DNA of 64,000 bases, from positions 54,710 to 118,709 of the forward strand of contig UZAN01039479.1 in assembly GCA_900618425.1 (NCBI GenBank), written 5' to 3'. A program made the position numbers and the translations under genes. The DNA comes from Echinostoma caproni (lineage: Eukaryota > Platyhelminthes > Trematoda > Plagiorchiida > Echinostomatidae). The notes below the pieces were generated by a model, which was not told where the DNA came from, did no database searches, and worked only from the letters and a program-made list of their open reading frames with translations. How positions within the stretch are numbered: position 1 is the first letter of the stretch; the number at the start of each line of letters is the position of its first letter. Shown here in pieces: positions 1 through 15,100 of this stretch.

Positions 1-12
1 TTTCTTTTTCAG

Positions 13-139
13 GAATGTTGTCTCTGTCAACTAGTTTGGATGGCCAATCGTACCAACCACGAAGCTTGGAAAGAATTGCGGGAGCAAGCTGAAGATACAG
101 CATGCCCCGGTGCTGGCTGTTGCAGTCTGTTACGAAATG
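13..139 (+). CDS. Exon: anaphylatoxin-like Cys-rich segment of the fibulin-like gene
   Basis: The exon follows tttctttttcag and ends at a gtgcgt donor. It opens in phase 0 with ECCLCQL and closes with ACPGAGCCSLLRN plus one base (phase 1). The pattern CCxC, a stretch of about 27 residues, then C-x4-CC matches the third anaphylatoxin-like motif found at the N-terminus of fibulin-1 and -2. One N-glycosylation sequon (NRT) is visible. This is the first exon in the window; the acceptor shows that upstream exons exist. The assignment rests on cysteine spacing and on its place ahead of cbEGF exons in the same phase. Confidence 0.7.
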
Positions 140-3100
140 GTGCGTTTTATTACTTTGTTTGGATACGATTGTACATATTACTGGGTCCCCAGGCAGTTCA
201 GTGAAGGTGCCACTGGATGAAATAGAATGTTCCATGCAATAGTGTTCAGTACTTGGATATTCTCACCCAATAATTTATGAGGGTAACTATAAGGAGACTT
301 TGATTCTCCACCACAGGAATTCAACCGACTGATGACATCATGGACAATTCACAGTTGATTTTTCTTTATTTCTGGATGTCTAGCCTCGGATCATTGACCT
401 CCAATCTTTTTATGTCAATTAACTGCACGCGCTTTGGGTTATCATTGGCTGGATCATGAGTTCAAGAGTGAATTGCTTTGGGGAAGAACTGCGCCGATTG
501 CTCAAATCGAAAATGGTTTATGTCGATAGCTTTATTGAATACACTCCCAGATTACCTAATCTCTTTATTGAAGAAAAACATCTATGTGAGTTACATAGGA
601 GATATTGCCAGGTAACTCACTAACAGAATTCTTGAATCCAATCAACTGGCGTTGTACAATGACCGAAATCTGTGATTAAAGTTGGTTGGGGAATCAAAGA
701 ACTCCCCTATCTCGTCTCTAGCCCATATTTTACTATTCTCATATGATATCCTGTGAAATGCTGCAACCAATACGATGCACTAATCTGCAGATAATTCGTT
801 AAAAAAGCAGATCACAACTTTTGTTGTCCCTTTCAGCAGTATTCCAAAACCCGTATTCACGTGAAAATTGACCCGTTTCAGCCGGAAGCGTTTAAAACAT
901 CGGACAGAAGCGATTCATACTAAAGTCATGTGTGTTACTCATATATCTATCAAGGTATTTGTATAGGAAAGAAAAAGTCAGATTGAGGGAAATGCATATT
1001 GGTGGTAGAAACGGTTTACTTATATTTGAGACAGGTGCAGGTATATTTTAGCGAAAACCATTTTGCAATAAAAAGCGTAAATAAACACCATATGCCTAGA
1101 AACACACGAAGTGTTACTCACAGCTGAAAACGTATGAATAAAGTACTCTGTTAAATAGACTTGTTCTATCTGGATTCTTGATCAGGTAGTGAACGAGAAA
1201 ATAGAATGTTTAATTGAAAAGCAAGTTGTGTTCAGCGGTTTGCAGATTCGCTCAGTAACAAGACCAAATAACTTAAAGAGGTGACAGAAAACCAAACTGT
1301 TAAATTAGCTTTTTTGAGACCGCTTTCGACCGAAAAACAAATGAGTTTTCAAAATAAATTAATTGCTTGCCACTCACGCTTCCTCTGACTGGCTGCTCCG
1401 CAAATGTATGCCATATTAACCCCGTTGAATTGATGGATCTTTTTCATAAGTGCAAGGAAAAGAAAGTATCATAATCGTATGACGTGCTGAACTCATCAGC
1501 TGTGTGCATACATTCAGATCAAATTTGGTGAAGAGTGACAGATTAGGGGGCAGGAGAACACACATGGGTAAAAGAAAGCAATCAATATGGAGGCCAAAGG
1601 TCACGAATTCAAACCGGACTAGGCGCGGGGCGTAATCACTGCAAGGTGGGAGGGAGGAGGGAGAAAGACAGTGACAGCAACCACGATGGTGCGAGGCTGG
1701 CCACAAAATCGGTCTGTTGACATAACTGCCAGCTGCCTAAACGATTCTTAATAGACAGCCACCATTCCAATGGATCAAGAAGCGAAAGGTGTTCCTAGGT
1801 TTGCCACATTCCTTGCAATCCAGTATATGACGGGCGATTGAACTGGACAGAATCTTGGGCACGTTACCCTCCAAAATCTTCGCTACATGCAGTTATACTC
1901 GCAGGGGCTCGTCTTCCAATTCTTCAACTTCACTGTATCCACCTTTAAATTTGATCGTCCATATAAGGCCTGGCTGTAGAAACAGTTCTATTAGAGGCAG
2001 TGTTACTCTGTTCTCGTTGATTCTAAAATATTATATATAATATAATTAACACCAACGTGCGGACAACCATGGTGCCAACGACACAACAATAATAGCAATA
2101 ACCAAAACATTGGACAGGTGGATTGGGATACAAAAATGAAATGAAAGAAGGTGAAACAGTTACATTGGGAAACAGCAGATGACAGGAATAACAACAAACT
2201 TCTGTGTTTCACTGTACACTTTTAGATTTTTTTTTGTGTTAGTCTTATTTTCAAGTGGCACGGGATTTCGACAGACAAACCGGACAGCATTTACGCCACT
2301 GACTTCTATTCTGGGCCGTATCTCTCAGTTTCGCTAACCTACTACAATCCTCCTTCCTTGGGCCTCAACCTAAAAGGCGGGCTGCACCAACCAAAGCCAA
2401 AACTGAAGCTAGCTTCTTCACACCTCTACGCCATGTCAAGGTCTGACCGCTACGGCGCTTCTTCCAGCCTTGTCCGTCACGTACAAATCTTGCACGAAAA
2501 GATAGTCNNNNNNNNNNNNNNNNNNNNNNNNNNNNNNNNNNNNNNNNNNNNNNNNNNNNNNNNNNNNNNNNNNNNNNNNNNNNNNNNNNNNNNNNNNNNN
2601 NNNNNNNNNNNNNNNNNNNNNNNNNNNNNNNNNNNNNNNNNNNNNNNNNNNNNNNNNNNNNNNNNNNNNNNNNNNNNNNNNNNNNNNNNNNNNNNNNNNN
2701 NNNNNNNNNNNNNNNNNNNNNNNNNNNNNNNNNNNNNNNNNNNNNNNNNNNNNNNNNNNNNNNNNNNNNNNNNNNNNNNNNNNNNNNNNNNNNNNNNNNN
2801 NNNNNNNNNNNNNNNNNNNNNNNNNNNNNNNNNNNNNNNNNNNNNNNNNNNNNNNNNNNNNNNNNNNNNNNNNNNNNNNNNNNNNNNNNNNNNNNNNNNN
2901 NNNNNNNNNNNNNNNNNNNNNNNNNNNNNNNNNNNNNNNNNNNNNNNNNNNNNNNNNNNNNNNNNNNNNNNNNNNNNNNNNNNNNNNNNNNNNNNNNNNN
3001 NNNNNNNNNNNNNNNNNNNNNNNNNNNNNNNNNNNNNNNNNNNNNNNNNNNNNNNNNNNNNNNNNNNNNNNNNNNNNNNNNNNNNNNNNNNNNNNNNNNN

Positions 3101-6100
3101 NNNNNNNNNNNNNNNNNNNNNNNNNNNNNNNNNNNNNNNNNNNNNNNNNNNNNNNNNNNNNNNNNNNNNNNNNNNNNNNNNNNNNNNNNNNNNNNNNNNN
3201 NNNNNNNNNNNNNNNNNNNNNNNNNNNNNNNNNNNNNNNNNNNNNNNNNNNNNNNNNNNNNNNNNNNNNNNNNNNNNNNNNNNNNNNNTCTTTTCCCTGG
3301 GAGGAGTTCAACTCCCCCGTTTGCAAGACCAGACAAAGCATTCCTTAGAACATCCTCTATGAGAAAATTGTAAAGGAATAGGGATATAGGGCAACCTTGC
3401 CGAATTCCACTGGAGACGGAGAATGCTGGCAAAAGCTGGCCATAGGTCCTAACCCGACTCGAGGTACGACGGTAAAACTGTTTCAGGATGGGAACCTACT
3501 TTTCAGGTACTCCATTTCTCAATAAACAGTTGCATAGTGCGGTCCTATCGATGAAGTCGAAAGCCGCTCGGATGTCTAAGAATACAGTGATCTTTGGTCT
3601 TTGATATGCATGACAGTGCTCTAGCAGCTGTCGGAGGGTGAAGATTGCATCGGTGCACCCACGACCGGCGCGAAACCGAGCCGCATAGTGTATAAGTGAC
3701 GGAAAATTACGGATGCCAACAGCTTTTACTCCATTGGGATTAGGCTTATACATCAATGATTGATGTGATCTGAATGTATGTACGCAGCTGATGAGATTAC
3801 CACGAAATAGAGGAATTTAACTCATTTTTTGAGCATGATGCTTTTTCTTGCTTTTATGAAAATTTTAAGGGGGGCAGGTTGCAAGGAAGATTTGTCATTC
3901 ATTATGGCCACTATTTTTCGTTTTATACAATCAGAATTATTTCTGTGTAAACACTTTCATGGTTAGTCTCACGTATAAGCACTGGTGCTAGATTTTTCGG
4001 ATTTTTCACTCGTTCGCGGTTTTCCAGATTCACAGTCATGCTTAATTGTTTTACAAAAAAGTACCATGGTAGTCACAATTTGTGCCAACCGGACACAGTT
4101 TCCAACTTCAAGAAGACAGCAAAATCATTTGAGAGATCCCAAAAGCACTTGTACAAAGTCTGAGATTCATCAGTGGTCAGATCCTTTCCGACATAAATAG
4201 CAAGAAAATGAAATGGATTTATTCTTCCGATGTCTGTAAATTCCTGAGCGAAAACAGTAACACACATCTGCAGAAAGATTTCCAGCTTCCATACGGCAGA
4301 ATCTGTAAACATCATCTTCATAGGTCCCTCTAGTTTTATGCATTTCGTAGGATACTGCTCACATAATCCAATTTCCTAGAGAAGTGTTCAAACTACTTCA
4401 TACAAGTACAGTTATCGACTCCGATAGCTTATCCTCATCATATCAAACGTGGTCCACTGCTCCCATGACAGGTGCCTTCCTGCTCTTCTTTACACTTCAT
4501 GGTATACGTACAGTATATCTGATTGCTAAAAATTGGTCATATTTATTTTGCATAACATAAAAACCCTAGATTGCAATCAAATCCTTCGGTTCCACTACTA
4601 TAACGTCAGGCTCTATAGGGTTAACGATGAAAATGATCACCAGCTTCTTGGGGTCAGTGAAAATAGGTAGTCAATACTGATCGTTTTGTGCATATAATTT
4701 GAGGACGTTAAGGTAAATGTCTACCTGTGAATGGCGTTCAGCGAGTACAAGTGCCTTTTGTAGAGAGATCGAGGGAGCACTCAACAGTTTACTTTAAACG
4801 TGAACTTTTGTCTTACTGGACGGTTTTTATCTAGAATGGTACTTCCTATGGTCCATGTGTAATCCAGTGCGAGTACCGTTTATTCGTCCTTTTAGCAGTT
4901 GTCTCGTATTTTGAGCCACGTGGGATTTTAATGCTCTAGTATATTTAGATCTCCAAGTAGCTCCTTCGAACAATGATTACGCCTGTGAACAAGCATGATA
5001 GTCAAGTTGCTCTACAAGTTCGATCTGATACGCACACTATTTATTCTGATGAGACATCACGTCACCATTATAAAGGACACCTGTGAGTAATTTCTCTTGC
5101 TGAGCTTCGTAAACCCGAGATATTTTCTCGGTGATTAGTTCGGATTGCCCATTTACTCGGATAGGGTCACTGATTTTTGTCAGTTTTTCATCTGAAGCCC
5201 CGCCGAAGTAAATTTTGCAAGCAGACGGTGCCAAACTGAATCAAATTTCCTCTTAGTCCAGTTGGACCAAAGCGGTGAAAGTTTTCACGCTAACCTGCTA
5301 GGGTTTGTATTCAGCATTCTCGATATCCATCGCTTGCTCGGAACATATACATCACTTAAGTATTAAACGTATCTATTTCATGACCTCTGTGAAATATCGA
5401 AGCATGCCTTATTTGAACTTTTCTCTTCTCGCGTAGCTAAAAATCGGTTGCTCACTCACCGTTGCATTTTCTAATTTAGCCATTAATATAGCATTTAACC
5501 ATGATAAAAATAATGAGGAACCCATGGCTACTCCATAACTTTGATCATATGATTTCGTGCAAAGCAGAAAGTGAACACTGCAAGTGTTTTTCAACAGTAA
5601 TCCTTCAAATCCTATTTCGTAGTTTTGGAGTTATTTGTTCACTATCAATAAAACAACAGAAACTGTAGATGCCATCAAAGTTAGGGCATTATTGAGCGGG
5701 AGCAATGCGTCTGAGTACAAAATCTTTAGTTTTCTCTCTCGGATATTACTCTCAAAGTTGGCAAGACTTTATGGTTTGGTTCTGGCACAACAACGACAAA
5801 GATAGGTCCTAATGATAATTCCTTTGGGTGAACCTTAAGCAGTTTGTAAAGATGTGTACTGGGTGAAAGACACTTCACTGAGCTAGACACTAACTAGTCT
5901 ATATGCTCCCGATTCATCTTAGATCTGAGGTTTATACAATCCGTAACTCAATGTCCGCCATTTTCTTCTTCTCGTCAGTTATATCACTGTCTTTCATCGG
6001 ATTTTACATTATTTTCATCGTATCCTTGTTATGATTGGATCCTTTCCTGAGAACTTTTATCGAGTGTTTATCGGGTTAGCTTTATAGTAAAACTGTGTTG

Positions 6101-9100
6101 AATCCGATAAAGTGCAAAACGTTATATCAGAGGTAAAGGTGTTTGAATGCAGGTGATATATTCCGGACTATATTCGGGTAACAATAAATCCGTGTGGCTT
6201 TGTGCCTATCTAGTCTATGTGGAGAGAGATAATATGTCTATTTCCGATAAAAGAAATCTGGGACTGAAGTTTCATTTCCGGTGAACCCATATATCGAAAC
6301 ATTTAATAATAAACCTCATCGGGAGATTGGGCTTCAATGTAAATGGCATCCACTTAGCTATCGTTCCAGTTGAAATGAAGAAATTAATTACGAACTTGTT
6401 CACGTTGCTTTCTGCTAAATTTTCATGCTTTGAACGACTAAATTCAACTTACAAATTCCTTTCATCTTTCAAAACTCAAGACCGTTTCAGATGCTTTGTG
6501 ATGAAATAAAATAAAATTGTGTTTGTTACAAATTTAATGAAAGAATAGATCAGATGAACTAAATTTAACAAATTTTAAGGTTTGAACTTCCCATTATTTA
6601 TAGTTCCTCCCCAAGCCACTTGAGAATTTTTTTAATGCTCTCTGATCGGGATTTCAAGTTTGGTTTTGCCGCCTTGTTTTAGTTTTTTGGTTCTATTCAG
6701 AATAAAAACTTGAATTAAAGAACCGTACCCGTTTGAGAGTATTTGAATGAGATATTTCATCAGCTGCGGACTAAAAATATTCCAAGTTGCCCAGTGGACA
6801 CAACTATGACGACACATCAAATGCTCAAAATGGTTCCGCATGAAGATAGTCAGTGATCAATCATGGATCTGGCTGGGAGCCATGCCACATAGTATTCATG
6901 GAAAACCAGTTCGAAAAAGCTACTTTGTCGTCAGAAATGCCAATTGAAAATTCGGAAACAAAGGTTTGCAAACTGTGCCCGGGATCATTTCGCTGATATT
7001 GTGCATGCGCATACTGCAGTCCATGAATTTTTATCGTAGGTTTGATAACAAAAGTAAACGAAGGCTAGATTTCAAATAGCAACGGTCAACAGAACATTTC
7101 TTGCCCATCGGTCTGATCGATTAGATGACCCATTTTCCGGTTGAACAGCTGGTGTCAATAAATTGGAAGAGGTCAATAGATACAGTCTCTTTGTTCTGGT
7201 ATCGTATTATGAAGGAGGTATAAAGTAGATCTCTCTGTTTTGCAGAATCAATGATGAACATGACTATCCTACTGACGATTTTACTAAGTGGTAAATGGAC
7301 CACAAAGGGATAACTAAACTGGCATGTGAATAAATAATATAAGTCATCAATGACAAAGAATATCTTTTTTTGTAGGGGGGACTTTCAATCACATATTACT
7401 GTAAGTTCGTTTTCATCATAACCTCGGATATGGGATTGCAATGATCATGTAGTTATTTGTTTGTTCCAACCAGCATCAAGATTACTCAGACTGTGCTGGG
7501 GAAGCCAGAAGAGCTTACGCGCCAGTATGAACTGCTGTCGGTGTGGTCAATAAACCACAACAAACCTGCCTTGCTAGTCCATTGCATTTCTTGTGCAGGG
7601 GTTAGGTTGATTTAGTTACGTACGTAGTATGGTTTTCATTCATCTGTTAAAATCCTGCTTCATTCAGTGACCAGACATTTCCGGGATTCAGCAACGCAGA
7701 TTGGTGTTGACGAATCTTTTTGTAAACTTACCCGATCGCATTGGTATTGATATCTATGCTCTAGCAAGTAAGACATACAAACATTTACCTAAAAAATAAC
7801 TACCACTGCAATACTGACTAAAAGACTAGAATAAAAAACGTTGTACAAAGTCGCTCATCAACCACTAAAGGGCTTGTGCATTTCAGAAAAAATTTTCGGT
7901 TATGCAGTGTTGCATCGGAAAAAAATGAGGGTACACAGAATGAAGTGGCGTAATAGACAACATAGACAAGCTCAACTGACTCAGACGTGAACAATACATC
8001 GAGCTTCGCCGAGTGTGAGATAGTTTTATTTGTGATAGTGTATATACTCCTTGAACGGCAAACAAATTGAGACTAGCTTCTTCCTAACCCTAGTCTTTGG
8101 TAGTGATTCATTTTGCTAACTAAGTGTTTCGGACACCTATCGCGTGGGAGGATAGAGCTCAGGAAGTCGAGGTTTTGTTCCACGGTGTCTTGATTTCAAA
8201 TCTTCTTTACTCCCCGGCAAGGCAGAAAAACCAAATCCCTTTAAATTTGACCGTGGCAAGGCTGTATGCGTTGCCTATTGTTTATACCAAATACGTCACT
8301 GAGGCAATTGTCTCAAAATTTCCATTTATTGTTATTTTACGTCTCTAGAGTGTACGATATGTTTTAATGTGTTTAGTTAAAATTATTCACAGGTTCGTTT
8401 CGGTCCGACTTTGCGTTCATCACTCAAAGAATGTTGTCCGTACATCGTGTGCGCATGGATAATCTGAGTTACGCGTTTTCTAGTTTGACTCGACGAGACG
8501 TGATTATTATTTATAAAGCAGAAACACCGTCTTTTGTTCATAAATCTCGGAAACCAAAATAAATTGAACGTCGTATGTCCAGAAATACAGCAGTTGACAC
8601 AAGCAATCTGTATGATCATTATGAATCTCATCCCTGACTGCCAGATACGATTAACCCCAGTATTATGTGTTTAGATGTTTTCCTAAATAATTATTTTCTT
8701 TCATTATTGATCACATGAGAGCACAAAACGTAGGCAAACGTGTTTTCGGTGGGTTCACTCTCAAGCCTTTACATCTATGGAACAAAAAATTATTATCGGT
8801 ACTACTGAAATAAATTGACAGCGTTTCTTCATTGACATTTCCACAGTTTTGCGGACGGCTTCACATGTTTTTATTCTCCAAGATCCATTAACACTAACTT
8901 GCAGTTATTTATTCAGCTTTTCAGCATAAATTTTCTTTCCCGTTGGTGACGTTGTCACACTTCACAGTCTATCGAAAACCTCCACTGTGAGCTAACAATA
9001 GGTACTTGTAAGTTAATCAGTCGATGGTTCAACATTGACCTTTTTCTTCATTTTCTCCCTCAGTCACCCGTTACAAAGGTACAATGCACAAGGGACGCTC

Positions 9101-12100
9101 AGAAATGTCCGATGATCCCGGAGCAGAACATGGCCCGATAACCACCGTGAATCCCATCAACACCCCAGCTCCAACAACGGAAACCACGATGCTGAATCTG
9201 CCCCCGGGAGACTTTCCCGATGATTTTGAATTTTCCATGGTCGGTGGGATCGATATGCCATCTATGTTTCCATCAAAAAAGCCAGCCACAGAGGTTACCC
9301 CGACGGTTACAAAAGCGATGGAGGTATTGTGTGCGGAAAATTTTGTTTGGGACGCGGATCAGGAGCTCTGTGTACGCGTGATCACAGCCTGTCCAATCGG
9401 GATGTATTTGAGCAAAACTACGAAAAAATGCACAAAACGATTAACGGAGAATATCTCCTGTGCAGCCGGTTACCACTTTGATGAATCTCAGGATGAATGT
9501 GCAGGTAGGTTGGTTTCATTCCGATGGTACAGCACTACGAAAACGTATTACGTTACACTGTTATTTTTGGGTTAGACTATTCGAGTTTTCACAGGTTCTG
9601 GGGATAGTTTTCTATCCGAATCCTGGGCGTGGCTTTATTCCTTCGGAATCGTCATGTTCCACAGTTACTCAGCGTATTTCATTTGCGGTGTACTTTTCAG
9701 TGTCTATATCAACTGGATAGATGTTTGCTTGTTCTTATTAGCACATATGAGCAGCATTTTTATCTGCCATGACGTACTAATTTCCATTGCAAAGGGAGTG
9801 GCTATTTGTCCGCTTTTGTCCTTATTTGTTATTATTTTCATAGTTAAGTTTTGTGTTATTTGTTCTCGTTCAGAGTACTATGCAAAGTATGCAAGGGTAA
9901 ACTGCACAGTTATCTGGAAAAATTGATATTTTAGGAAAAGAGCAAATAGAACAAATCTGGTGCTGTCCCAAAAACTTTAGATTTGATGAAAGGTCATCAG
10001 CCAGAATGTATAAGCGGTTCAAAAAACAGTCAGTTGGTAGAAAACAGATGACAAGTGATTTGTTGTTGCTGCATAGTTCCCCTCATACTCATCACCCATC
10101 AAATCCACGGTAAATGGATTGATTGTATGAAAACCTTCTATGCACATAAGAATCGTTGATGTGATTGAATAAGCAGCGCTTCAATCATTGCCAAACGTTT
10201 AGCATTGCGATTGCATAATATTGATATGAAAGATGGGATTGGGGCCAACCATGTGTCTTGTTGTCATAATATGTTTTGTGACAGATGACCCTGGATGTCT
10301 TGTGATTACTTGACCATCAATTATCGGTTGCATCATCGATCTCACCAACCACTCTGGATTATGTTCGGCCGACCGTTGTGAGAGCTGACGGTTTGTTCTA
10401 TCTATGTATGCGTCTGTGCAACTGCAGATGAATTGACATGCAGTGTGTGAGACGGGACTGGTTTTTCCAGCCTCCTTTACGTTTGTCCAGATCAATTCCA
10501 CGAATAGGGGGTAATGGGTCTGAGTTGAGCAGCTGGGAATGTACTGTCTAGAGCTGATCTCAACTTCTGGAGCACATCATCGTGAATATGATCACCTTAA
10601 AACGCAAGCTTTAAGTAGATGGCCTTTTTGCTCACGTTTTCTGTAGGGCTAACTTTTAGGAATGATCTACAGTGAATACCAATAGATCTTTCTGAGCAGC
10701 TATTGTTTAGAAATATTCTCCTTAGGAATCCGCTTCTTTATTTAGTGTATCTGGAAAACAAATGTTTCGTGCTTAATGAAATAGGATTCTCATAAGCCCA
10801 TGTTTGTAAGCCATGGGAAAAAGCCGGAAAAGTTTGGGTATTGGCCATTTCATGTCACCTTTTAGCAAAATGAGTGTTGTAATATCCCATGTATTCACCT
10901 AGTAACTTTTATATCTAGAAATGGCAAAGTGTTGTTGGTTTGTACTTCATGAGATACAAGGAGACGTGAATGGACTGAGTTAAATTGTTGTAACGGTGTT
11001 TTGAAATGATCATTATCCGAGAGAACAAAAATTTCATCCACATCGATTAGTTCAAGAAACACATCTGCCGAAATGGGACCCAAAGGAACCACCCAATGTC
11101 ACGCCGCCAAAAAATTATCACCTAACTTTTTCTCAATCATGCCTAGAAAAACATCTGCCAAAATGGGCCCCAGTGGACTGCCCATTGCCACGCCATCGAT
11201 CTGTTTGTATGTGGCCCCTTCAAACTGAAAGCGAATGTTTTATTCATATATAAGAACAAGTTCTCTTGAGTATTCAAGAGGACAATTGCTTGAGCAAATA
11301 TAATGATACAAAATTCATTGTTTCTGACAGTGGTAAATTGGTAAAAGGTGAATCCACATCTATCGAATACAGTATCTATTGGTATACTGTCATCTTTTCC
11401 AAAATATTAGAGAAATCAAAAGAATCTTTCACACTATGAGGCTCACGAATGGGATCAAGTATGTCTACCAGCCATCGGGCTAGCTTGTGATAAGGCGAGT
11501 TTTGCATTCACAGCATTGGTCTGAGTGGAGTTCTAAGTTTGTGAACTTTGGGCGAATCTCTTATTTGTGTTGTTTCCGTTCATATTGGCTTAAATTGCTT
11601 GTGTTGGGCCTCGAAAATGTAACCATAAAGTAGTAGAGTTGAAAAAGACAGTTACAAAACCAAAATGGAAGAAATTCTTTTTGATGCCAGAAAATTCCAA
11701 ATTGAAAATACAACTTTTAGAAAAAAATGTGAAAATAACCTACAATAAATGGTTCATGACACTGTATTATATTGTATGGTATTGTATAGTATTGTGTAAA
11801 GCTACTAGACTATCAATACGCCCTCAGTCAAAGCAAACTTTATTTGATTCGCATTGGGAACTCTCATTTACAATTCACCGTAATAAATGGCTGAAAGCAT
11901 CAAATAATTAAAGGTCAATTTTTATCGCAGAAAATAGTTGATGTCGCCATTACCTATTTATATTTTGTGTCTCTAAAGGAAAACAAGTATGCCAATTGCG
12001 TGTGCTCCTTTATCAGTATATCGATAGGAAACAAGTCAACCAAAAGAGGTGCGTTGGGTTAACACCCCAGTAAGGATTTCAGAAAACATGAAACCGTACA

Positions 12101-15100
12101 CGATCATTCATTCCTAACGTAAGCGCACTCATTCCACGGTGGTTTGAAGCCATNGAAGCCATTTAACAGGATCACTAAATGATGACTCTGATAAATTAGT
12201 TGAGTCTGACAAATAAGTTTAATCTTTGAAGTTATCATTTCGAAGGATGACAAAAGGCTGGTGGGTCAGCCAGGTAATACAATATTTGTGGTAAATTTTC
12301 CTGCTTTAATTCGAAAGTTGGAACCTTGAGCGTGTGGAAGATATCGATATATCTTTTGAAGGTTCATAAGTGTTTGAGAGTATTTTGGCACTAGGCTTTC
12401 CATGTGTTTGTATGTATCTTTTCGTGATATTGTCAACAAGTTTATCTCTAGTGATGCCACTACATTGAGAGTTGTCTTTTAGGGATGTTGCCAATAAATA
12501 AAAGTAGCTTTCGTCAAAACGGGGGGAAATCGCTAAGTACAACCAGTGGGAGAATGCAGATGCGTTCACGAAAGCTTCCTAAATGTTTTCTGAACGTGCA
12601 GTGGCCATGGTAAGTTGTGTGATAGTGCGATGCCAAGGTATTTTGCCAGTGTTGATGTTGTTATTTGTTCATGATTGGTAGAAAGGGTAGAAAACTTATT
12701 TGTGAGGGTTGAACGTGATTTATCAGTCAATAGGGATAAATTAAAATCCTGAAATTTTGAGGCAGGGACAGGAACTAACTAATAACGTCGTTCAGTTTGC
12801 TTTGAACTTGTGAAATCTCCTTAGGGGTAGGTGCTTTGCATCCTAAAATAACCTCGTTCTTAACTTTACAGTTAATGAATGTAGAGGCAAAGTGAAATAT
12901 TTTGACACTAATTGAAAAGAAAAACGGTAAAAATTTCACCTTGCAGAGCACCAGAGGAAACCGGGTGGTTAGCAGATGTTTTGTCCTTTAGGCACGTGAA
13001 ATACCTTTTATCCCTGGAGTGATCGCGGATAAATCCGCAAACGTTCGGGTTAGCACCACTTCGGGTAACCAGACTGAACAATATGAATCAATCAAGACTG
13101 ACGATTGCGTTTTTGTAGTCTGACAATGTCATTCTGGCAGACTTACAGTTCTTATCTAGAGCTAAGAGTATTGGGCAAACAATGGCAACAACGGCAAGCA
13201 ACGGCAGCAAGTGCTGAGCACGAAGAACGATATGCAACTTGATGTGTCATCTTCGGCAGGCTCGGTGACAACCCACAGTAGCAAGCATCTCTCAAATAAT
13301 TTGATTATGACTGATGTGCAGGCGATGGGATGGGAATTATCCAGGCCAGTCTTCAAATTTCAGGAATTTTTCGACATATCAAACAGTCATTGAATATGTT
13401 AGCTAGCGGGACCGAGTGTTTGCACATAACTTTATTACCACGACTGACCTTTCATCTGAATCAGCCACTTTGTTCATCTCCGTTTTCTGTTGCTATCGGG
13501 GGACCGCAGCGAGTTCGATATTTGATGGTGGTGTAGAGCTGACGACGTCTGGCATGTTTGGGCACTACGGAACTGAACTAAACTCGAAATTGAGTCTTTC
13601 GACTTCGACAGTTGATTTGTACTACCAAATGGAGTTTAACAGCTCTCCGCGTGTAATGACAACTGAAGTTTCCCATTACAGTATTTATGTACAACTTCTT
13701 TAAAAGATTAATTTCAGATTTGATCAACCTTTTAATTCCTCTTAAAAACGTGTCCCGGTTAGTGTTTCTGTAAACTGTGGGACACACTTTTAAGATCCAA
13801 TGATCAGAGCTACTTAGAGGAGTTTCATGGATTGACTGACTGAGTGAATGACAAATTGACTGGTTGCTTGATTGATTGATTGACTGATTGAGTTATTGAT
13901 TGAACTTTGCCCATCTCAAAGGCATTCATTGAGGTTAACGTTGATGTTAATCAGCAGTGGTAGCTTATCAAGAACGCTCTACATTCTACTGGCTTAGTTA
14001 TTTGTGCTCTGAGACGTCGCGCCGTGACACCCTGGATCTCTGCGGAGTCTCTACGTCTTCTTGACGCACATCAGTGAATTCCGACCGGCAGCGAACATAA
14101 TGAAACACGACTCGTGATTAGACGTGAACTTAATGCCAGCCTACGCAGAGACCACGAGATTTGGTGGTCTCCACGCGCATCAGAGATGCAACTTGCTGTC
14201 ACCATGGGTAATTCCCGTAAGCTGTTCCATCTCGTCCCTGGCCACCGGTAGGAAAGCCTTGGATATGAGCGAAACGATCTGCGAAACTGACAGTGGCTCA
14301 TCTATAATCAACCGCGACGCCTTGCACACTGGGCGGGGCACTTCAAAGCACAATTTAGCTNCCACAGCTTCTCACACAGCTATTTCGGCAAACGTCTCAT
14401 GGTCTGTCTCAACAGACCCACATTTTGGGGCGGATATCGGTAAGGAGATCCAAGCCTTGGGAAATCACAAAGCACGGAGCTCCGATGGCCTTCCACCACC
14501 TCTAATTGAAGATGGTGAAATAACGCCTTTTAGGAAGAAAGAATTTCCGTTATATAACGTTTGAAACTCCGAGCAGGTCCGATCCTAGTGAGGGGAAACG
14601 ATTGTGATCCGCATTTTCAAAAAAGGCCCGCGCAATGACTGCGCCAATCATAGGTGTATAAGCTTAATCCTAATAGAGTAAAAGCTGTTGGCATCCGTAA
14701 TTTTCCGTCAGTTATACACTATGCGGCTCGGTTTCGCGCCGGTCGTGGGTGCACCGATGCAATCTTCACCCTCCGACAGCTGCTAGAGCACTGTCATGCA
14801 TATCAAAGACCAAAGATCATTGTATTCTTAGACATCCGAGCGGCTTTCGACTTCATCGATAGGACCGCACTATGCAACTGTTTATTGAGAAATGGAGTAC
14901 CTGAAAAGTAGGTTCCCATCCTGAAACAGTTTTACCGTCGTACCTCGAGTCGGGTTAGGACCTATGGCCAGCTTTTGCCAGCATTCTCCGTCTCCAGTGG
15001 AATTCGGCAAGGTTGCCCTATATCCCTATTCCTTTACAATTTTCTCATAGAGGATGTTCTAAGGAATGCTTTGTCTGGTCTTGCAAACGGGGGAGTTGAA

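Noticed and set aside
2358..3432. Long open frames across 2358-3432 on both strands
   Set aside because: They are open only because the 781-base gap has no stops; the real content is the RTE copy.
3788..3807. Hammerhead-like CTGATGA...GAAA just outside the minus-strand RTE copy
   Set aside because: The core boxes are at the right distance, but stem II cannot form and no tRNA-like head or flanking stems are visible; chance is likely in a window this size.
9505..9926. Overlapping frames after the 441-bp exon as an extended exon
   Set aside because: The donor gtaggt is followed by AT-rich hydrophobic frames with no cysteine pattern, while splicing at 9504 joins cleanly to the cbEGF exon.
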